The notes: generated by a model from the letters alone, not told the origin. Shown: positions 27,394-36,875, numbered from the stretch's first letter. The stretch: 64,000 nucleotides of DNA from Microbulbifer litoralis (GCF_023634065.1 NZ_JALKCV010000001.1:124001-188000), one strand, 5' to 3'. Numbers and translations are program-made.

Positions 27394-30300
27394 ATGCAGT
27401 ACGCCGAACTCTTCTGCCAAAGCAACTTCTCCTTCCTGCAGGGCGCCTCCCACCCGCAGGAACTGGTTCGAACCGCACACCGGTTGGGCTACAAAGCCCT
27501 GGCCATCACCGACGAATGTTCCCTGTCCGGCGTCGTCCGCGCCTACAAGGAACTGCAAAACCTGAAAGCAGAAACCCAGCGCCCCCCCGGCGCGATCCAG
27601 GATCCGCAAACCGGGCTCAAACTGATCTGCGGCAGCCTCTTCCGCCTGCAGGAAGGGGAACAACTGGTCCTGCTCGCCCCCAATCAGACCGCCTACAGCG
27701 AGATCTGCCAACTGATCTCCCGCTCGCGCCTGCGCGAGGAAAAAGGCAGCTACCGCACACACCTCCAGGACCTTTTCGACCTCTGCAGTGAAACTATCGC
27801 CATCTGGCTGCCCCACCGGCAGCCGCTGGCAATCCCCCGGGCATTGAAAACGCATTTCGGCAAGCGCCTCTACATCGCCTTCAGCAACCACCTGCTGCCG
27901 CAGCAGAACCGTCACAATTGCGAGCTGATAGCCTTTGCCCGCAGGGAACAACTGCCCCTGGTCGCCACCAGCGCCGCACTGATGCACTGCCGCAGCCGCA
28001 AGCCCCTGCAGGATGTGCTCAATGCCAACTACCACCACTGCACCCTGGACCAGTTGGGCCACCGCATCGGGCAGAACGCCGAACGCTACCTGCGCAGGCT
28101 GGAGGATATCGCGGCCCTGCATCCACGGGAGGCGATCGACAATACCGTCGCCATCGCCGGACAATGCCGTTTCTGCCTCAGTGAACTGCGCTACCAGTAT
28201 CCCTCCGAGGTATTGCCAACCGAAACAAGCGTCAGCGCCCACCTGCGGCAACTGGTCGAAGCCGGCGCGGCGAAACGCTGGCCGCAAGGGCCGAGCGAAC
28301 GCATCGCCGCGCAGATCGAAAGGGAACTCGGGATCATCGCCGACCTGGAGTACGAGCACTACTTCCTGACCATTCACGATATCGTCCAGTACGCCCGCAG
28401 CCAGTACATCCTCTACCAGGGCCGCGGTTCCGCCGCCAACTCGGTGGTCTGCTACTGCCTGCAGATCACCGAAGTGGATCCGGAAAATATCCAGCTGCTG
28501 TTCGAACGCTTTATCTCCCGCGAGCGCAACGAGCCGCCGGATATCGATGTGGATTTCGAGCACGAAAGGCGCGAGGAGATCATCCAGTATATCTACCGGA
28601 AATACGGCCGCGAGCGCGCCGGCCTCGCCGCCACCAAGATCAGCTACCGCTTCAAGAGCGCCCTGCGGGATATCGGCAAGGCCCTGGGCATTGGCCCGGC
28701 CACCATCGAACAGCTGATCGCCGAGCGCGCCTGGTGGGACAAAATGGAAGACTTCCCGCAGCAGATGCAGAAAGTCGGCATCGATCCGCACAGCACCATC
28801 GGCAAGGCGCTGCCGCAACTGCTGCAGCAGATCCACGGCTTCCCCCGCCACCTGTCACAACATGTGGGCGGCTTCGTGATTACCGAGCAGCCGCTGTACC
28901 GCCTGGTGCCACTGGAAAACGCCGCCATGGAAGACCGCACCATCGTGCAGTGGGACAAGGAGGATATCGAAGACCTGAAACTGATGAAGGTGGATATCCT
29001 CGCGCTGGGCATGCTCACCGCGCTGCGCAAATCCCTGGACTACATCGCCCTCTACGGCCCCAAGTACCGGCTGCAGGATATCCCGCGGGAAGACCCGGCC
29101 GTCTACGGCATGATCTGCCGCGCCGACACGGTCGGCGTTTTCCAGATCGAATCCCGTGCGCAGATGAGCATGTTGCCCAGGCTCAGGCCGGAAAACTTCT
29201 ACGAACTGGTGATCGAAGTCGCGATCGTCCGCCCCGGCCCGATCCAGGGCGATATGGTCCACCCCTACCTGCGCCGCAAACACGGTCGGGAAGCGGTCAC
29301 CTACCCCCACGATAACCTCAGGCCAGTGCTGGAGCGCACCAAAGGTGTCCCCATCTTCCAGGAGCAGGTAATCCAGCTCTCCATGGTCGCCGCCGGTTTC
29401 AGCGGCGGCGAGGCCGACGAACTCCGCCGCGCCATGGCCAGCTGGGGCAAGAACGGCGACCTGTACAAATTTCGCGACAAACTGGTCTGCGGCATGCAGG
29501 CCAACGGCTACAGCCCCGACTTCGCGGAACAGCTGTTCAACCAGATGAAAGGCTTCGGCGCCTACGGCTTTCCTGAATCCCACTCCGCCAGCTTCGCCCT
29601 GCTGGCCTACTTCTCCGCCTGGATCAAACACCACCACCCGGCAGCCTTTTACTGCGGCCTGCTGAACAGCCAACCCATGGGCTTCTACGCCCCGGCCCAA
29701 CTGGTCTACGACGCCCAGCGCCACAACGTGAAGGTGCTGCCCATCGATATCCTCCACAGCCACTGGCACCACACCCTGGCACCAAGCGCGGGACAAATTC
29801 GCCCGCAGCGAATTGGGACGCCGAAGGCGGAAACCAGCACTACTCCCTGCGGGAGCGGTCCGGCCGGGAGCGGTCCATGGCCGCGATCCACCTCAAACCG
29901 ACCGTCAGCATCCAGCCTCCCGACTTCCGCAGGATGGGCAAAGCGCAGCGTGCCCATCAAAACCACCGACGAAGAGCAACCGGCCCTGAGACTGGGCATG
30001 CGCCTGATCAAAGACCTGGACGAATCCACTGCAACCACCATCACCACCCGGAGAGAAAACACCACCTTCACCTCCCTCGCCCAATTCCGCACCCTCACCC
30101 GCCTGCCCCAGGACCAGCTCGCCGCCCTGTCCAGTGCCGACGCCTTCAGGAGCCTGAGCGAAAACCGCTACCTGAATACCTGGCAGTCCTTCACCCCGGA
30201 CGCGGAAGATGACGCCGCCACCAAACACACCCCCGGCAACTCCACCGAAGACAACAGCTACAGCGACTACAACAGCACCGGCCTGACCCTGCGCGACCAC

Positions 30301-30672
30301 CCCATTTCCCTGCTGCGCCGGCGCGACAGGTTCCGCGGGCACAACACGGCCCAACAACTGGCCCACTACAAAAACGGCCAGCGGGCCACCGTGCTCGGCC
30401 TGGTCACCTGCCGCCAGCGCCCCGGCAGCGCCTCCGGCGTAATGTTCCTGACCCTGGAAGACGAGACCGGGGTTATCAATGTCGTACTATGGGAAAAGGT
30501 CCAGCAGCGCTACCGGGCGGAAATCAAGCGGGGCAATATCCTGGAGATCGCGGGTACTGTACAGATCAGCACCCCGGAAACCGCGGACGCCTACCCGGTG
30601 ATCCACCTGGTGGGGCAGAAACTGACCTGCCTGGCCTGGGAGGAAATTCAGGCGGTCAGGAGCTTTCACTGA
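27394..30672 (+). CDS. dnaE2: Error-prone DNA polymerase DnaE2
   Basis: 1092 aa, about 60 longer than usual. N-terminal PHP domain (YAELFCQSNFSFLQGASHP, LAITDECSLSGVVRAYKEL), then the C-family palm with PPDIDVDFEHERREEIIQY carrying the catalytic Asp pair, and GRGSAANSVVCYCL. Helix-hairpin-helix and OB parts follow (TGLTLRDHPISLLR, GLVTCRQRPGSASGVMFLTLEDETG). It replicates past lesions with ImuA/ImuB. The extra length is residues 796-862, a low-complexity stretch between HSHWHHTL and PALRLGMRLIKDL. That DNA contains two dispersed repeats (about 29868-29887 and 29931-29958) translated in frame. The gene sits behind the 0.9-kb repeat array and has no LexA box of its own. Confidence 0.92.
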   Translation: MQYAELFCQSNFSFLQGASHPQELVRTAHRLGYKALAITDECSLSGVVRAYKELQNLKAETQRPPGAIQDPQTGLKLICGSLFRLQEGEQLVLLAPNQTAYSEICQLISRSRLREEKGSYRTHLQDLFDLCSETIAIWLPHRQPLAIPRALKTHFGKRLYIAFSNHLLPQQNRHNCELIAFARREQLPLVATSAALMHCRSRKPLQDVLNANYHHCTLDQLGHRIGQNAERYLRRLEDIAALHPREAIDNTVAIAGQCRFCLSELRYQYPSEVLPTETSVSAHLRQLVEAGAAKRWPQGPSERIAAQIERELGIIADLEYEHYFLTIHDIVQYARSQYILYQGRGSAANSVVCYCLQITEVDPENIQLLFERFISRERNEPPDIDVDFEHERREEIIQYIYRKYGRERAGLAATKISYRFKSALRDIGKALGIGPATIEQLIAERAWWDKMEDFPQQMQKVGIDPHSTIGKALPQLLQQIHGFPRHLSQHVGGFVITEQPLYRLVPLENAAMEDRTIVQWDKEDIEDLKLMKVDILALGMLTALRKSLDYIALYGPKYRLQDIPREDPAVYGMICRADTVGVFQIESRAQMSMLPRLRPENFYELVIEVAIVRPGPIQGDMVHPYLRRKHGREAVTYPHDNLRPVLERTKGVPIFQEQVIQLSMVAAGFSGGEADELRRAMASWGKNGDLYKFRDKLVCGMQANGYSPDFAEQLFNQMKGFGAYGFPESHSASFALLAYFSAWIKHHHPAAFYCGLLNSQPMGFYAPAQLVYDAQRHNVKVLPIDILHSHWHHTLAPSAGQIRPQRIGTPKAETSTTPCGSGPAGSGPWPRSTSNRPSASSLPTSAGWAKRSVPIKTTDEEQPALRLGMRLIKDLDESTATTITTRRENTTFTSLAQFRTLTRLPQDQLAALSSADAFRSLSENRYLNTWQSFTPDAEDDAATKHTPGNSTEDNSYSDYNSTGLTLRDHPISLLRRRDRFRGHNTAQQLAHYKNGQRATVLGLVTCRQRPGSASGVMFLTLEDETGVINVVLWEKVQQRYRAEIKRGNILEIAGTVQISTPETADAYPVIHLVGQKLTCLAWEEIQAVRSFH
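29868..29958. repeat. Dispersed repeats D and A inside dnaE2
   Basis: GGAGCGGTCCATGGCCGCGA (family D, about 29868-29887) matches, in reverse, copies upstream of coaE (39290-39310) and argJ (42768-42789). GATGGGCAAAGCGCAGCGTG (family A, 29931-29958) matches copies at 36901-36930, 49853-49882, 52070-52100 and 57454-57483. Both lie in the unusual linker of dnaE2 and preserve the frame. Confidence 0.8.
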
Positions 30673-30979
30673 GCGCGCAGCAAAACCTCCTCCTTCATCA
30701 CCTTTTCTACTGCGACATCACCCGGCCAGGACACATTTCACTGTCGCAATGTGACATGGACAGCAAATAGAAAAGAATATTATCCTATACCGGCCTCGGA
30801 TAAGGGTTATGGGGTAATCCGAAATACTGCAGAAAAAGCGGGCTTGGCTACTTCTACGAACCGATAGCAAGCCTGCAAAGCACAATCCGAAAGCCAAAAA
30901 TATAAAAGCAATCAACAAAACGTGAAACACATCACACTATCGGGAACTTTAATAAATAAATGACAACAGGAGAGTTTCC
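30673..30979. other. Intergenic region dnaE2 to outer-membrane protein
   Basis: 307 bp, AT-rich toward its end. It contains an imperfect hairpin (30838-30876) with a T-run only on the minus-strand side. The last 60 bp (AT-rich, ending AGGAGAG) presumably hold the promoter and ribosome site of the next gene. No gene seen. Confidence 0.4.
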
Positions 30980-31687
30980 TTGAAAAAGCTAGCTCTGGCC
31001 GCCTTGGCCACCACCGCTTTCGCCTCCAGCGCCCAGGCCATCGAGGGAGAGTGGTATACCCGCGTCGGTTTTGGCATCACCACCGCGGATGACGAATCCG
31101 TTGAAGAGTTTCTTGCCAATGAGATAGAAACGGATCTCGGCATCACGGAAGACGTGGACTTCGATTACCCACGTGGTTACAACTTCGGCCTGGGTTATCG
31201 ACTCAGCCCCCACATCGCTTTCGAGGCCAGCTATATCAACTTTGGCGAGGAGAAGAAGGGCTACGCCTATAGCAATGCCTATGGCGATATTGAGACCATC
31301 GGCATCGAAGGCGTGGAAACGATGAGGTACTCGAGCAAAATCAGTGGTACCGCCAAGACACTGGGCGCAGTACTCAGCACCGATGTCGGCAGGCCACTGT
31401 CCGGCGGCCTGCGCGCCGGCTATGCATTCTGGAGCACCGAAGCGGATGTGATCTTCCGCTACCAGGACCAGGGTATGGAACTGAACTCCGAAGGCGAGCA
31501 GGAAAGCTATTCCATTTCCTACCGGGAAGAGCGGCTGAAAGACGAAACAGACGGCGGCGATCCCTTCTACGGAGGCTTTGTCAACTGGCGTATTGGCAGG
31601 TGGACCTATTCACTGGAGCATACTCTTTACAATACCGAAGACTCTGATCTGTCCCTAAGCAGTATCTCGCTCAGTATGGACATCTGA
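30980..31687 (+). CDS. Small outer-membrane beta-barrel protein
   Basis: 235 aa from a TTG start, with AGGAGAG 6-9 nt upstream. Signal peptide of 20 residues ending SSAQA. The mature protein alternates aromatic and small residues in the manner of an eight-strand barrel: GEWYTRVGFGIT, YNFGLGYRLSPHIAFEASYINFG, GGLRAGYAFWSTEADV, GGFVNWRIGRWTYSLEHTL. It resembles the OmpA/OmpW-like beta-barrel domain class. It ends SISLSMDI, without the usual terminal Phe. Ligand and role are unknown. A terminator follows immediately. Confidence 0.75.
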   Translation: MKKLALAALATTAFASSAQAIEGEWYTRVGFGITTADDESVEEFLANEIETDLGITEDVDFDYPRGYNFGLGYRLSPHIAFEASYINFGEEKKGYAYSNAYGDIETIGIEGVETMRYSSKISGTAKTLGAVLSTDVGRPLSGGLRAGYAFWSTEADVIFRYQDQGMELNSEGEQESYSISYREERLKDETDGGDPFYGGFVNWRIGRWTYSLEHTLYNTEDSDLSLSSISLSMDI

Positions 31688-31697
31688 GCCATCCATA

Positions 31698-31720
31698 GCC
31701 GCCGGTTTCGGCGGCATTTT
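31698..31720 (+). terminator. Rho-independent terminator
   Basis: Stem GCCGCCGGTTTCGGCGGC followed by ATTTT, ten bases past the outer-membrane protein stop codon. Confidence 0.75.
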
Positions 31721-31929
31721 CCGACCTCGGGGCCACTACAACCCAGCAGGATTTCTACACTCAGGCAATTCAGCACGAAAACTCTAAAAAGCAACCATTT
31801 GGGTAAGCCTGACCCTAACCTGTATTTCTCACGACCTCATCCTGTTGTGAGCGGAGCCAAGTACTGATGGACACAGTAGTAGCTCGGCGGACATTTTGTA
31901 TGTTATTTACTCGATCTGCGGTCGACGGA

Positions 31930-33310
31930 GAGTTATGCTGATTTCTGGTGTATGGCGGTAGGCTAAAAAGATGGCGTACCCTGTTGGTTGATCACCACGA
32001 CGATCACAACCAACAAGAGGAGTACGCCATGGACAAGTCTACCTTGCATGTTCTTTCACAACCAGAGTCAGAGGGCCTGGACCCGCTCCACGAGACGATC
32101 CGCAAGGGCGCCTCAGCGCTGATCACCGCGGCGGTCGAGGCAGAGCTGGAGGCGCTGCTGCAGCAGTACCGGGATCTCAAGACGGAGGATGGCCGCCAGG
32201 CAGTGGTGCGCAATGGCCACCTGCCACAGCGGGCCATCCAGACCGGTGTAGGCGATGTCGAGGTCAAGGTGCCCAAGGTCAGAGATCGCAGTGGCTCCGG
32301 CATCAAGTTCAACAGCACGCTGCTGCCGCCGTACCTCAAGCGTGCTAAGAGCCTCGATGAGTTGATTCCCTGGCTCTACCTGCGCGGGATCTCCACTGGC
32401 GACTTCCAGGAAGCGCTGCAGGCACTGGTAGGCGAGCAGGCCAAAGGCCTCTCCGCCAACACCGTGTCCCGGTTCAAGGCTCAGTGGCAGGAGGAACACC
32501 GTGCGTGGCAGCGCCGCGACCTGAGCCAGAAGCGCTACGTCTACTGGTGGGCCGATGGCATCTACAGCCGTGTCCGCATGGACGACAAGCTGTGTCTGCT
32601 GGTGATCATCGGGGTCACGGAGCACGGCCGCAAAGAACTGGTGGCGGTGGAGGACGGCCACCGGGAATCGGAGGCCAGCTGGCTGGAGCTGCTGCGAGGC
32701 CTGAAGACACGGGGGCTGGATACCGCGCCCAAACTGGCGGTAGGCGACGGTGCCCTGGGCTTCTGGAACGCACTGACGAAGGTCTATCCGGAAGCAGGGC
32801 ATCAACGCTGCTGGGTACACAAGACCGCCAACGTACTGGACAAGCTGCCGAAATAAGTCCAGCCCAAGGTCAAGTCTGCCCTGCACGAGATCTACCAAGC
32901 CGAGACGCGTGAGCAGGCCCACAAGGCCTTTGACCGCACGCTGACGCGCTTTGAGGCGAAGTACCCGAAGGCGATGGGGTGCCTGCAAAAAGACCGCGAA
33001 GAGCTACTGGCGTTCTACGACTACCCGGCGGAGCACTGGGTGCACTTGCGCACCACCAACCCGATCGAGTCGACGTTCTCCACGGTGCGGTTGAGGACGA
33101 AGAAAAGCCGCGGTTGCGGATCACGGGACACGACACTGGCGATGGTCTTCAAGCTGCTGCAATCCGCTGAGAAGCGCTGGAAGAAAATCAAAGGATTTAA
33201 GCAACTGGAGCTGGTCGTGAACAACGTCCAGTTCCGGAATGGAGAGGCAGTAACCGATCAATCAGACGGGGTCGCCGCCTGACGGCATACACCAGATTTG
33301 ACAATAACTC
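31930..33310 (+). mobile_element. IS256-family insertion sequence, 1381 bp
   Basis: The terminal inverted repeats start GAGTTAT and share the block TCTGGTGTATG (left end 31930-, right end up to 33310). The element is flanked by a perfect 9-bp direct repeat GTCGACGGA at 31921-31929 and 33311-33319, a proper target duplication for this family. It holds one transposase frame broken by a stop codon. Clean ends and duplication mean the insertion is fairly recent. Confidence 0.92.
32029..33282 (+). pseudogene. IS256-family transposase with internal stop
   Basis: The reading frame starts at ATG 32029 and continues to 33282 in one frame, about 417 codons, a normal length. It is interrupted only by TAA at 32854-32856 (after LDKLPK; the frame resumes VQPKVKSALHEIYQAET). 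DDE residues are in [25 protein letters not shown] and NPIESTFSTVRLRT. The DNA-binding N-terminus includes the [14 protein letters not shown] and VPKVRDRSG segments of mutator-type transposases. The stop probably inactivates the copy unless read through; a base-call error is possible. Confidence 0.9.
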
Positions 33311-33349
33311 GTCGACGGACGCAGCTCCCCCCTACCCCATGCTTTACTT

Positions 33350-33371
33350 GCGCCGGGGACGGCGCTTTTTT
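33350..33371 (+). terminator. Rho-independent terminator
   Basis: Stem GCGCC-GGGGAC-GGCGC followed by TTTTTT, 30 bp beyond the IS target duplication. Its gene of origin is not evident; the IS may have separated them. Confidence 0.7.
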
Positions 33372-33372
33372 G

Positions 33373-33702
33373 CTACCCGGGCGCCAGGTTCAGACGCTCT
33401 TGGCCACCCAAAATAAACCCTGAATACTCTCTGGTGTGGCGCTGCTCGCCATAAACTTGACCCGGCGGGTATTGCACGTTACTACCGCGGCTAATTTCAG
33501 CCGGAGTTGATACAGGCACCAGTTTATGCCGATCCTTCTTCTGCTTGTGGTGCCAGTATGTGGAGATTCTGAGCTTCAGGTTATGCTGGCAATAGGCCGC
33601 CCGGGCCAGGCCACTATCCTTAGGCGTGAATGTGCTGCAGTCAGAAATCTGACCTGCTCTGCAGGTGCAGGTGCCCCCCTGATCATGGAAAGCTAGGAGC
33701 AT
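33373..33702 (-). pseudogene. Fragment resembling an IS66 accessory protein
   Basis: A 109-codon frame. Its middle, SGLARAAYCQHNLKLRISTY followed by WHHKQKKDRHKLVPV, looks like the helix-turn-helix of IS66 TnpA-type accessory proteins (pattern SGLxxAAYCRxHGLxxxTxxYWRRK). The flanking residues do not fit, and no IS66 TnpB or TnpC genes or ends are nearby. I read it as a relic; the assignment rests on one motif. Confidence 0.4.
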
Positions 33703-33755
33703 GCCTGGAAGAGAGGCAGGATTTTAGGTGAGGCTTATCGATTGCTTATGTCTTC

Positions 33756-33860
33756 TTGGCAATGCAACCTGCAACGAAAAAGTGGACAATGCCCATCCGC
33801 AACTGGAAGCTAGCGCTGAACCGTTTTATGATTGAATTTGGTGATCGCTTGGCCGCGATT
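33756..33860 (+). pseudogene. Transposase C-terminal relic
   Basis: Within an 88-codon frame, the segment KKWTMPIRNWKLALNRFMIE then FGDRLAA matches the WxxALNxFxIxFGDR end common to mutator/IS256-type transposases. The rest of the frame (to 34022) is unlike any transposase. It is a different copy from the IS at 31930-33310. Confidence 0.4.
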
Positions 33861-34149
33861 ACCATTACCAATAACCACAGGCAGTTACACTCTCAATTAT
33901 TTACAGCCTCTTTATCCTTGATTTTGACTTTGGGCTTTGCCATCCTCATCAAACTCGGGCAACCCCCCTCCCTTTCAAAGGAAAGCATCAGACTTAGGCC
34001 TGCAGTAATCTATCTATACTAAGGAGGGCTCTCCTTTTCCGAGCCATTCTGTATCAATCTAAATGTAGAGTACAAACTAGTATATTGTTACGCCGAGGCT
34101 TGATCTCTACAACCAACTCTTTCTTGCCCCAACTTTACTATTCGCTCAG
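33861..34149. other. AT-rich intergenic sequence, no gene seen
   Basis: Between the transposase relic and the pilA terminator. The composition is lower in GC than the neighbours. I see no feature that I can support. Confidence 0.4.
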
Positions 34150-34178
34150 AAAAAACAGCCCCCGCATGAAGCGGGGGG
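34150..34178 (-). terminator. Terminator of pilA with long G run
   Basis: On the minus strand, the stem CCCCCGC-TTCAT-GCGGGGGC is followed by TGTTTTTT. The stem merges into an 11-base G homopolymer on the plus strand (34173-34183), a slippage-prone tract. Confidence 0.75.
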
Positions 34179-34240
34179 GGGGGTCTATTTATAGCGAGAC
34201 GAGCCAGCCAAGACTTAACTTCATCACACTATATTAATAT

Positions 34241-34732
34241 TTAGGGACCTGCAGCTGCACATTGCGGGGCAGAAACGGTCTGACGACAAGAGGCCGGAAA
34301 ATACTTACCTTCTGTAGTATCAGAAATACCACACTGCCATTTAATGCCGCCATCACATTGAGTCGCAGAAAAAGTGACAGTAGTTGACGCACTAGCCGCA
34401 CCAAGTGCAGTCCAGTCTGGCGTAATTTGGATACTAGCACCAGTGCCAGCCGCCGCAGGCGCAGTTACTGCTACCGTTGTTATATAATCTGTACCTTCAA
34501 CTGCGGTTTTATCAATACCAGAACCTACATCATCACAACCAGTGATATCATTAGAAGTTGTCATGCACTCAGTAACGGAGTTTTTCATGGCCGCCAACTG
34601 AGCCATAATCTCACTCACTTTTGCACGAGTGGTGTAATCCTGATAGGCAGGTAATGCCACAGCGGCCAAGATACCGATGATCGCCACAACAATCATCAAT
34701 TCAATAAGAGTAAAACCCTGTTGTTTCTTCAT
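34241..34732 (-). CDS. pilA: Type IV major pilin
   Basis: 163 aa from ATG 34732; an upstream ATG (34837) is in frame but would hide the leader. Class IVa leader MKKQQG is cleaved before [20 protein letters not shown], with Glu5 of the mature protein present. This is the polymerising N-terminal helix, followed by a [16 protein letters not shown] segment. The globular part has cysteines in [27 protein letters not shown] and FPASCRQ; the last pair could form the C-terminal disulfide loop. It is processed and methylated by PilD and assembled by PilB/PilC, encoded divergently. A sigma-54-type promoter lies upstream, and a terminator follows. Confidence 0.94.
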   Translation of the reverse strand: MKKQQGFTLIELMIVVAIIGILAAVALPAYQDYTTRAKVSEIMAQLAAMKNSVTECMTTSNDITGCDDVGSGIDKTAVEGTDYITTVAVTAPAAAGTGASIQITPDWTALGAASASTTVTFSATQCDGGIKWQCGISDTTEGKYFPASCRQTVSAPQCAAAGP

Positions 34733-34811
34733 TGTAACCGTCTCCATACAGACTTTTGGTTTGGTGAATCCCGTTAGGGAGAGCATCCCGTGAGGAAGTC
34801 GCGAAACAAGA

Positions 34812-34828
34812 TACAAGGTTTGTGCCAA
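34812..34828 (-). promoter_or_regulatory. pilA: Sigma-54 (RpoN) promoter of pilA
   Basis: On the minus strand the sequence TTGGCACAAACCTTGTA fits the -24/-12 consensus TTGGCAC-N5-TTGCA with exact spacing and one mismatch (TTGT for TTGC). Transcription would start about 70 nt before the pilA ATG. RpoN plus PilR control of pilA is established in Pseudomonas; PilS/PilR are not in this window. Confidence 0.7.
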
Positions 34829-34837
34829 TTGTGGCAA

Positions 34838-35162
34838 GCGCCAAAACTAACATGAGACTCACAATTGGGAGCAAAGTCACTTCTTGCTAACGGACCACAA
34901 TGGATGCCATTTCACCTTCTGACCGGCGTCGGCAGTCAGTGACAATTATCGTCACCTTCGGACCAATCGACTTTCCCGGTACGCCGTCTCTTCCGATAGT
35001 CACTCTTTAGACTTAAGTGTTTGGCTCACATAGGTATATTCGATATATTGAGTGGCTTGACGGCAGACTGAGCGGATGGGCTGGTTTCCTTCTATTTTCA
35101 CCGTTCAGGCTCCCGTCAATTTAACAGCATAAAAAATCACCAACACATCAAGCGACCATTTA
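34838..35162. other. Divergent pilA/pilB promoter region
   Basis: 325 bp between the pilA leader and pilB. No gene. It presumably holds the enhancer sites for pilA and the pilB promoter; I could not pick specific sites. Confidence 0.4.
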
Positions 35163-36875
35163 ATGAGCAGTACTCAATTAAGCGGCCTGGCCAAAAGGTT
35201 GGTAGCGGATGGCATTCTCGACGAAACGACGGCCGATTCCGCAGCCAAGGCCGCGCGCAGGGAAAACCAGACTTTTGCCCAGCATGCGGTGGAAGCCAAA
35301 CTGGTAAAGAGCCGCGAACTGGCCGGTATCGCCTCCTCTGCTTTCGGCTCCCCCCTGTTTGATCTCAGCGCCTACAATTTCGAGCTTGTGCCCAAAGGTG
35401 TTGTTGATGAAAAGTTGATCAGTAAGCACTTCGCTCTCCCCCTGTACAAGCGCGGCAACCGGCTCTTTGTCGCCGTGGCGGATCCTACCAATCTGGCGGG
35501 CCTGGATGAGATCAACTTCAATACAGGGCTCAATACTGATGCCGTCCTGGTTGAAGCAGATAAACTGGCCAAGGCTATCGACAGCTATCTGTCTGACAGT
35601 GGCAATATGGGAGCCGGCCTGGAGGGCATAGACGACGAGGAGCTTGATGGCCTTGAGGTCGGTGCCGATGAAAGCAAGGAGCAAAGTGACGACGAGCCGG
35701 GAGGAGATGAGGCACCGGTTGTACGCTTTGTGAACAAGGTACTTCTGGATGCTATCCGCACTGGCGCTTCCGATATTCACTTTGAACCCTATGAGAAGAG
35801 CTATCGGGTACGCCTGCGCACTGACGGTGTCCTGCACGAGGTGGCCAAGCCCCCGATTCAACTCGCCACCCGCATCTCCGCACGGCTAAAGGTGATGTCC
35901 AAAATGGATATCTCCGAGCGCCGTGTCCCCCAGGATGGCCGGATCAAGATGAAGTTGTCCAAGACCAAGGCCATCGACTTCCGGGTCAACAGCCTGCCCA
36001 CCCTCTGGGGGGAAAAGATTGTGCTGCGGATCCTGGACCCCTCGTCAGCCAAGTTGGGGATTGATGCCCTCGGCTATGAAGATGCCCAGAAAAAGATCTA
36101 TATGGATGCCCTGGCCCAGCCACAGGGTATGATTCTTGTGACCGGTCCCACGGGCTCGGGCAAGACGGTATCCCTCTACACGGGCCTGAATATCCTGAAT
36201 ACTCCGGAGCGCAATATCTCCACCGCCGAGGATCCGGTGGAGATCAACCTGGAAGGTATCAACCAGGTCAACGTCTCCAATAAGGTCGGCCTGAACTTTG
36301 CCGAAGCGCTGCGCTCCTTCCTCCGGCAGGACCCGGATATCGTCATGGTGGGGGAGATTCGGGATCTGGAAACCGCGGAGATTGCAATCAAGGCCGCGCA
36401 GACGGGACACCTGGTGTTATCCACCCTGCATACCAACTCTGCCCCGGAAACACTGACCCGTCTGATGAATATGGGGGTCCCGACCTTCAATATCGCCACC
36501 TCGGTCAGTGTGATTATTGCGCAGCGCCTGGCGAGAAGACTCTGCAACGAATGCAAGAAGCCGATCACCCTGCCAGATGAAGTGCTGAAGCAAGAAGGCT
36601 TCGGGTCTGTGGGTATTGATCAGAAAGAGTGGAAGATTTATCAACCCGTGGGCTGTGAGCACTGCTCCAAGGGCTACAAGGGCCGTGTAGGCGTGTATGA
36701 AGTGGTTCGCATCACTGACGGCATCTCCAGAATTATAATGGAAGGTGGTAACTCGATCCAGATTGCCGACCAGGCACGAGAGGAAGGATTCAACAACCTG
36801 CGGATTTCGGCACTTAGGAAGGTGGTGATGGGAGTCACCAGCCTGGAGGAAGCGAACCGGGTGACCAAGGATTAG
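35163..36875 (+). CDS. pilB: Type IV pilus assembly ATPase
   Basis: 570 aa, standard length. N-terminal MshEN-type domain (LAKRLVADGILDETTADSA), then a GspE-family ATPase. Walker A is GPTGSGKT at 328-335 and Walker B VGEIRD at about 396-401. The Asp and His boxes lie between and after them (EDPVEINLEGINQV, TGHLVLSTLHTN). The tetracysteine zinc motif typical of PilB is present (CNECKKP and CEHCSKGYKGR). It drives pilus extension at the inner membrane. First of pilB-pilC-pilD-coaE. A family A repeat lies between it and pilC. Confidence 0.97.
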   Translation: MSSTQLSGLAKRLVADGILDETTADSAAKAARRENQTFAQHAVEAKLVKSRELAGIASSAFGSPLFDLSAYNFELVPKGVVDEKLISKHFALPLYKRGNRLFVAVADPTNLAGLDEINFNTGLNTDAVLVEADKLAKAIDSYLSDSGNMGAGLEGIDDEELDGLEVGADESKEQSDDEPGGDEAPVVRFVNKVLLDAIRTGASDIHFEPYEKSYRVRLRTDGVLHEVAKPPIQLATRISARLKVMSKMDISERRVPQDGRIKMKLSKTKAIDFRVNSLPTLWGEKIVLRILDPSSAKLGIDALGYEDAQKKIYMDALAQPQGMILVTGPTGSGKTVSLYTGLNILNTPERNISTAEDPVEINLEGINQVNVSNKVGLNFAEALRSFLRQDPDIVMVGEIRDLETAEIAIKAAQTGHLVLSTLHTNSAPETLTRLMNMGVPTFNIATSVSVIIAQRLARRLCNECKKPITLPDEVLKQEGFGSVGIDQKEWKIYQPVGCEHCSKGYKGRVGVYEVVRITDGISRIIMEGGNSIQIADQAREEGFNNLRISALRKVVMGVTSLEEANRVTKD

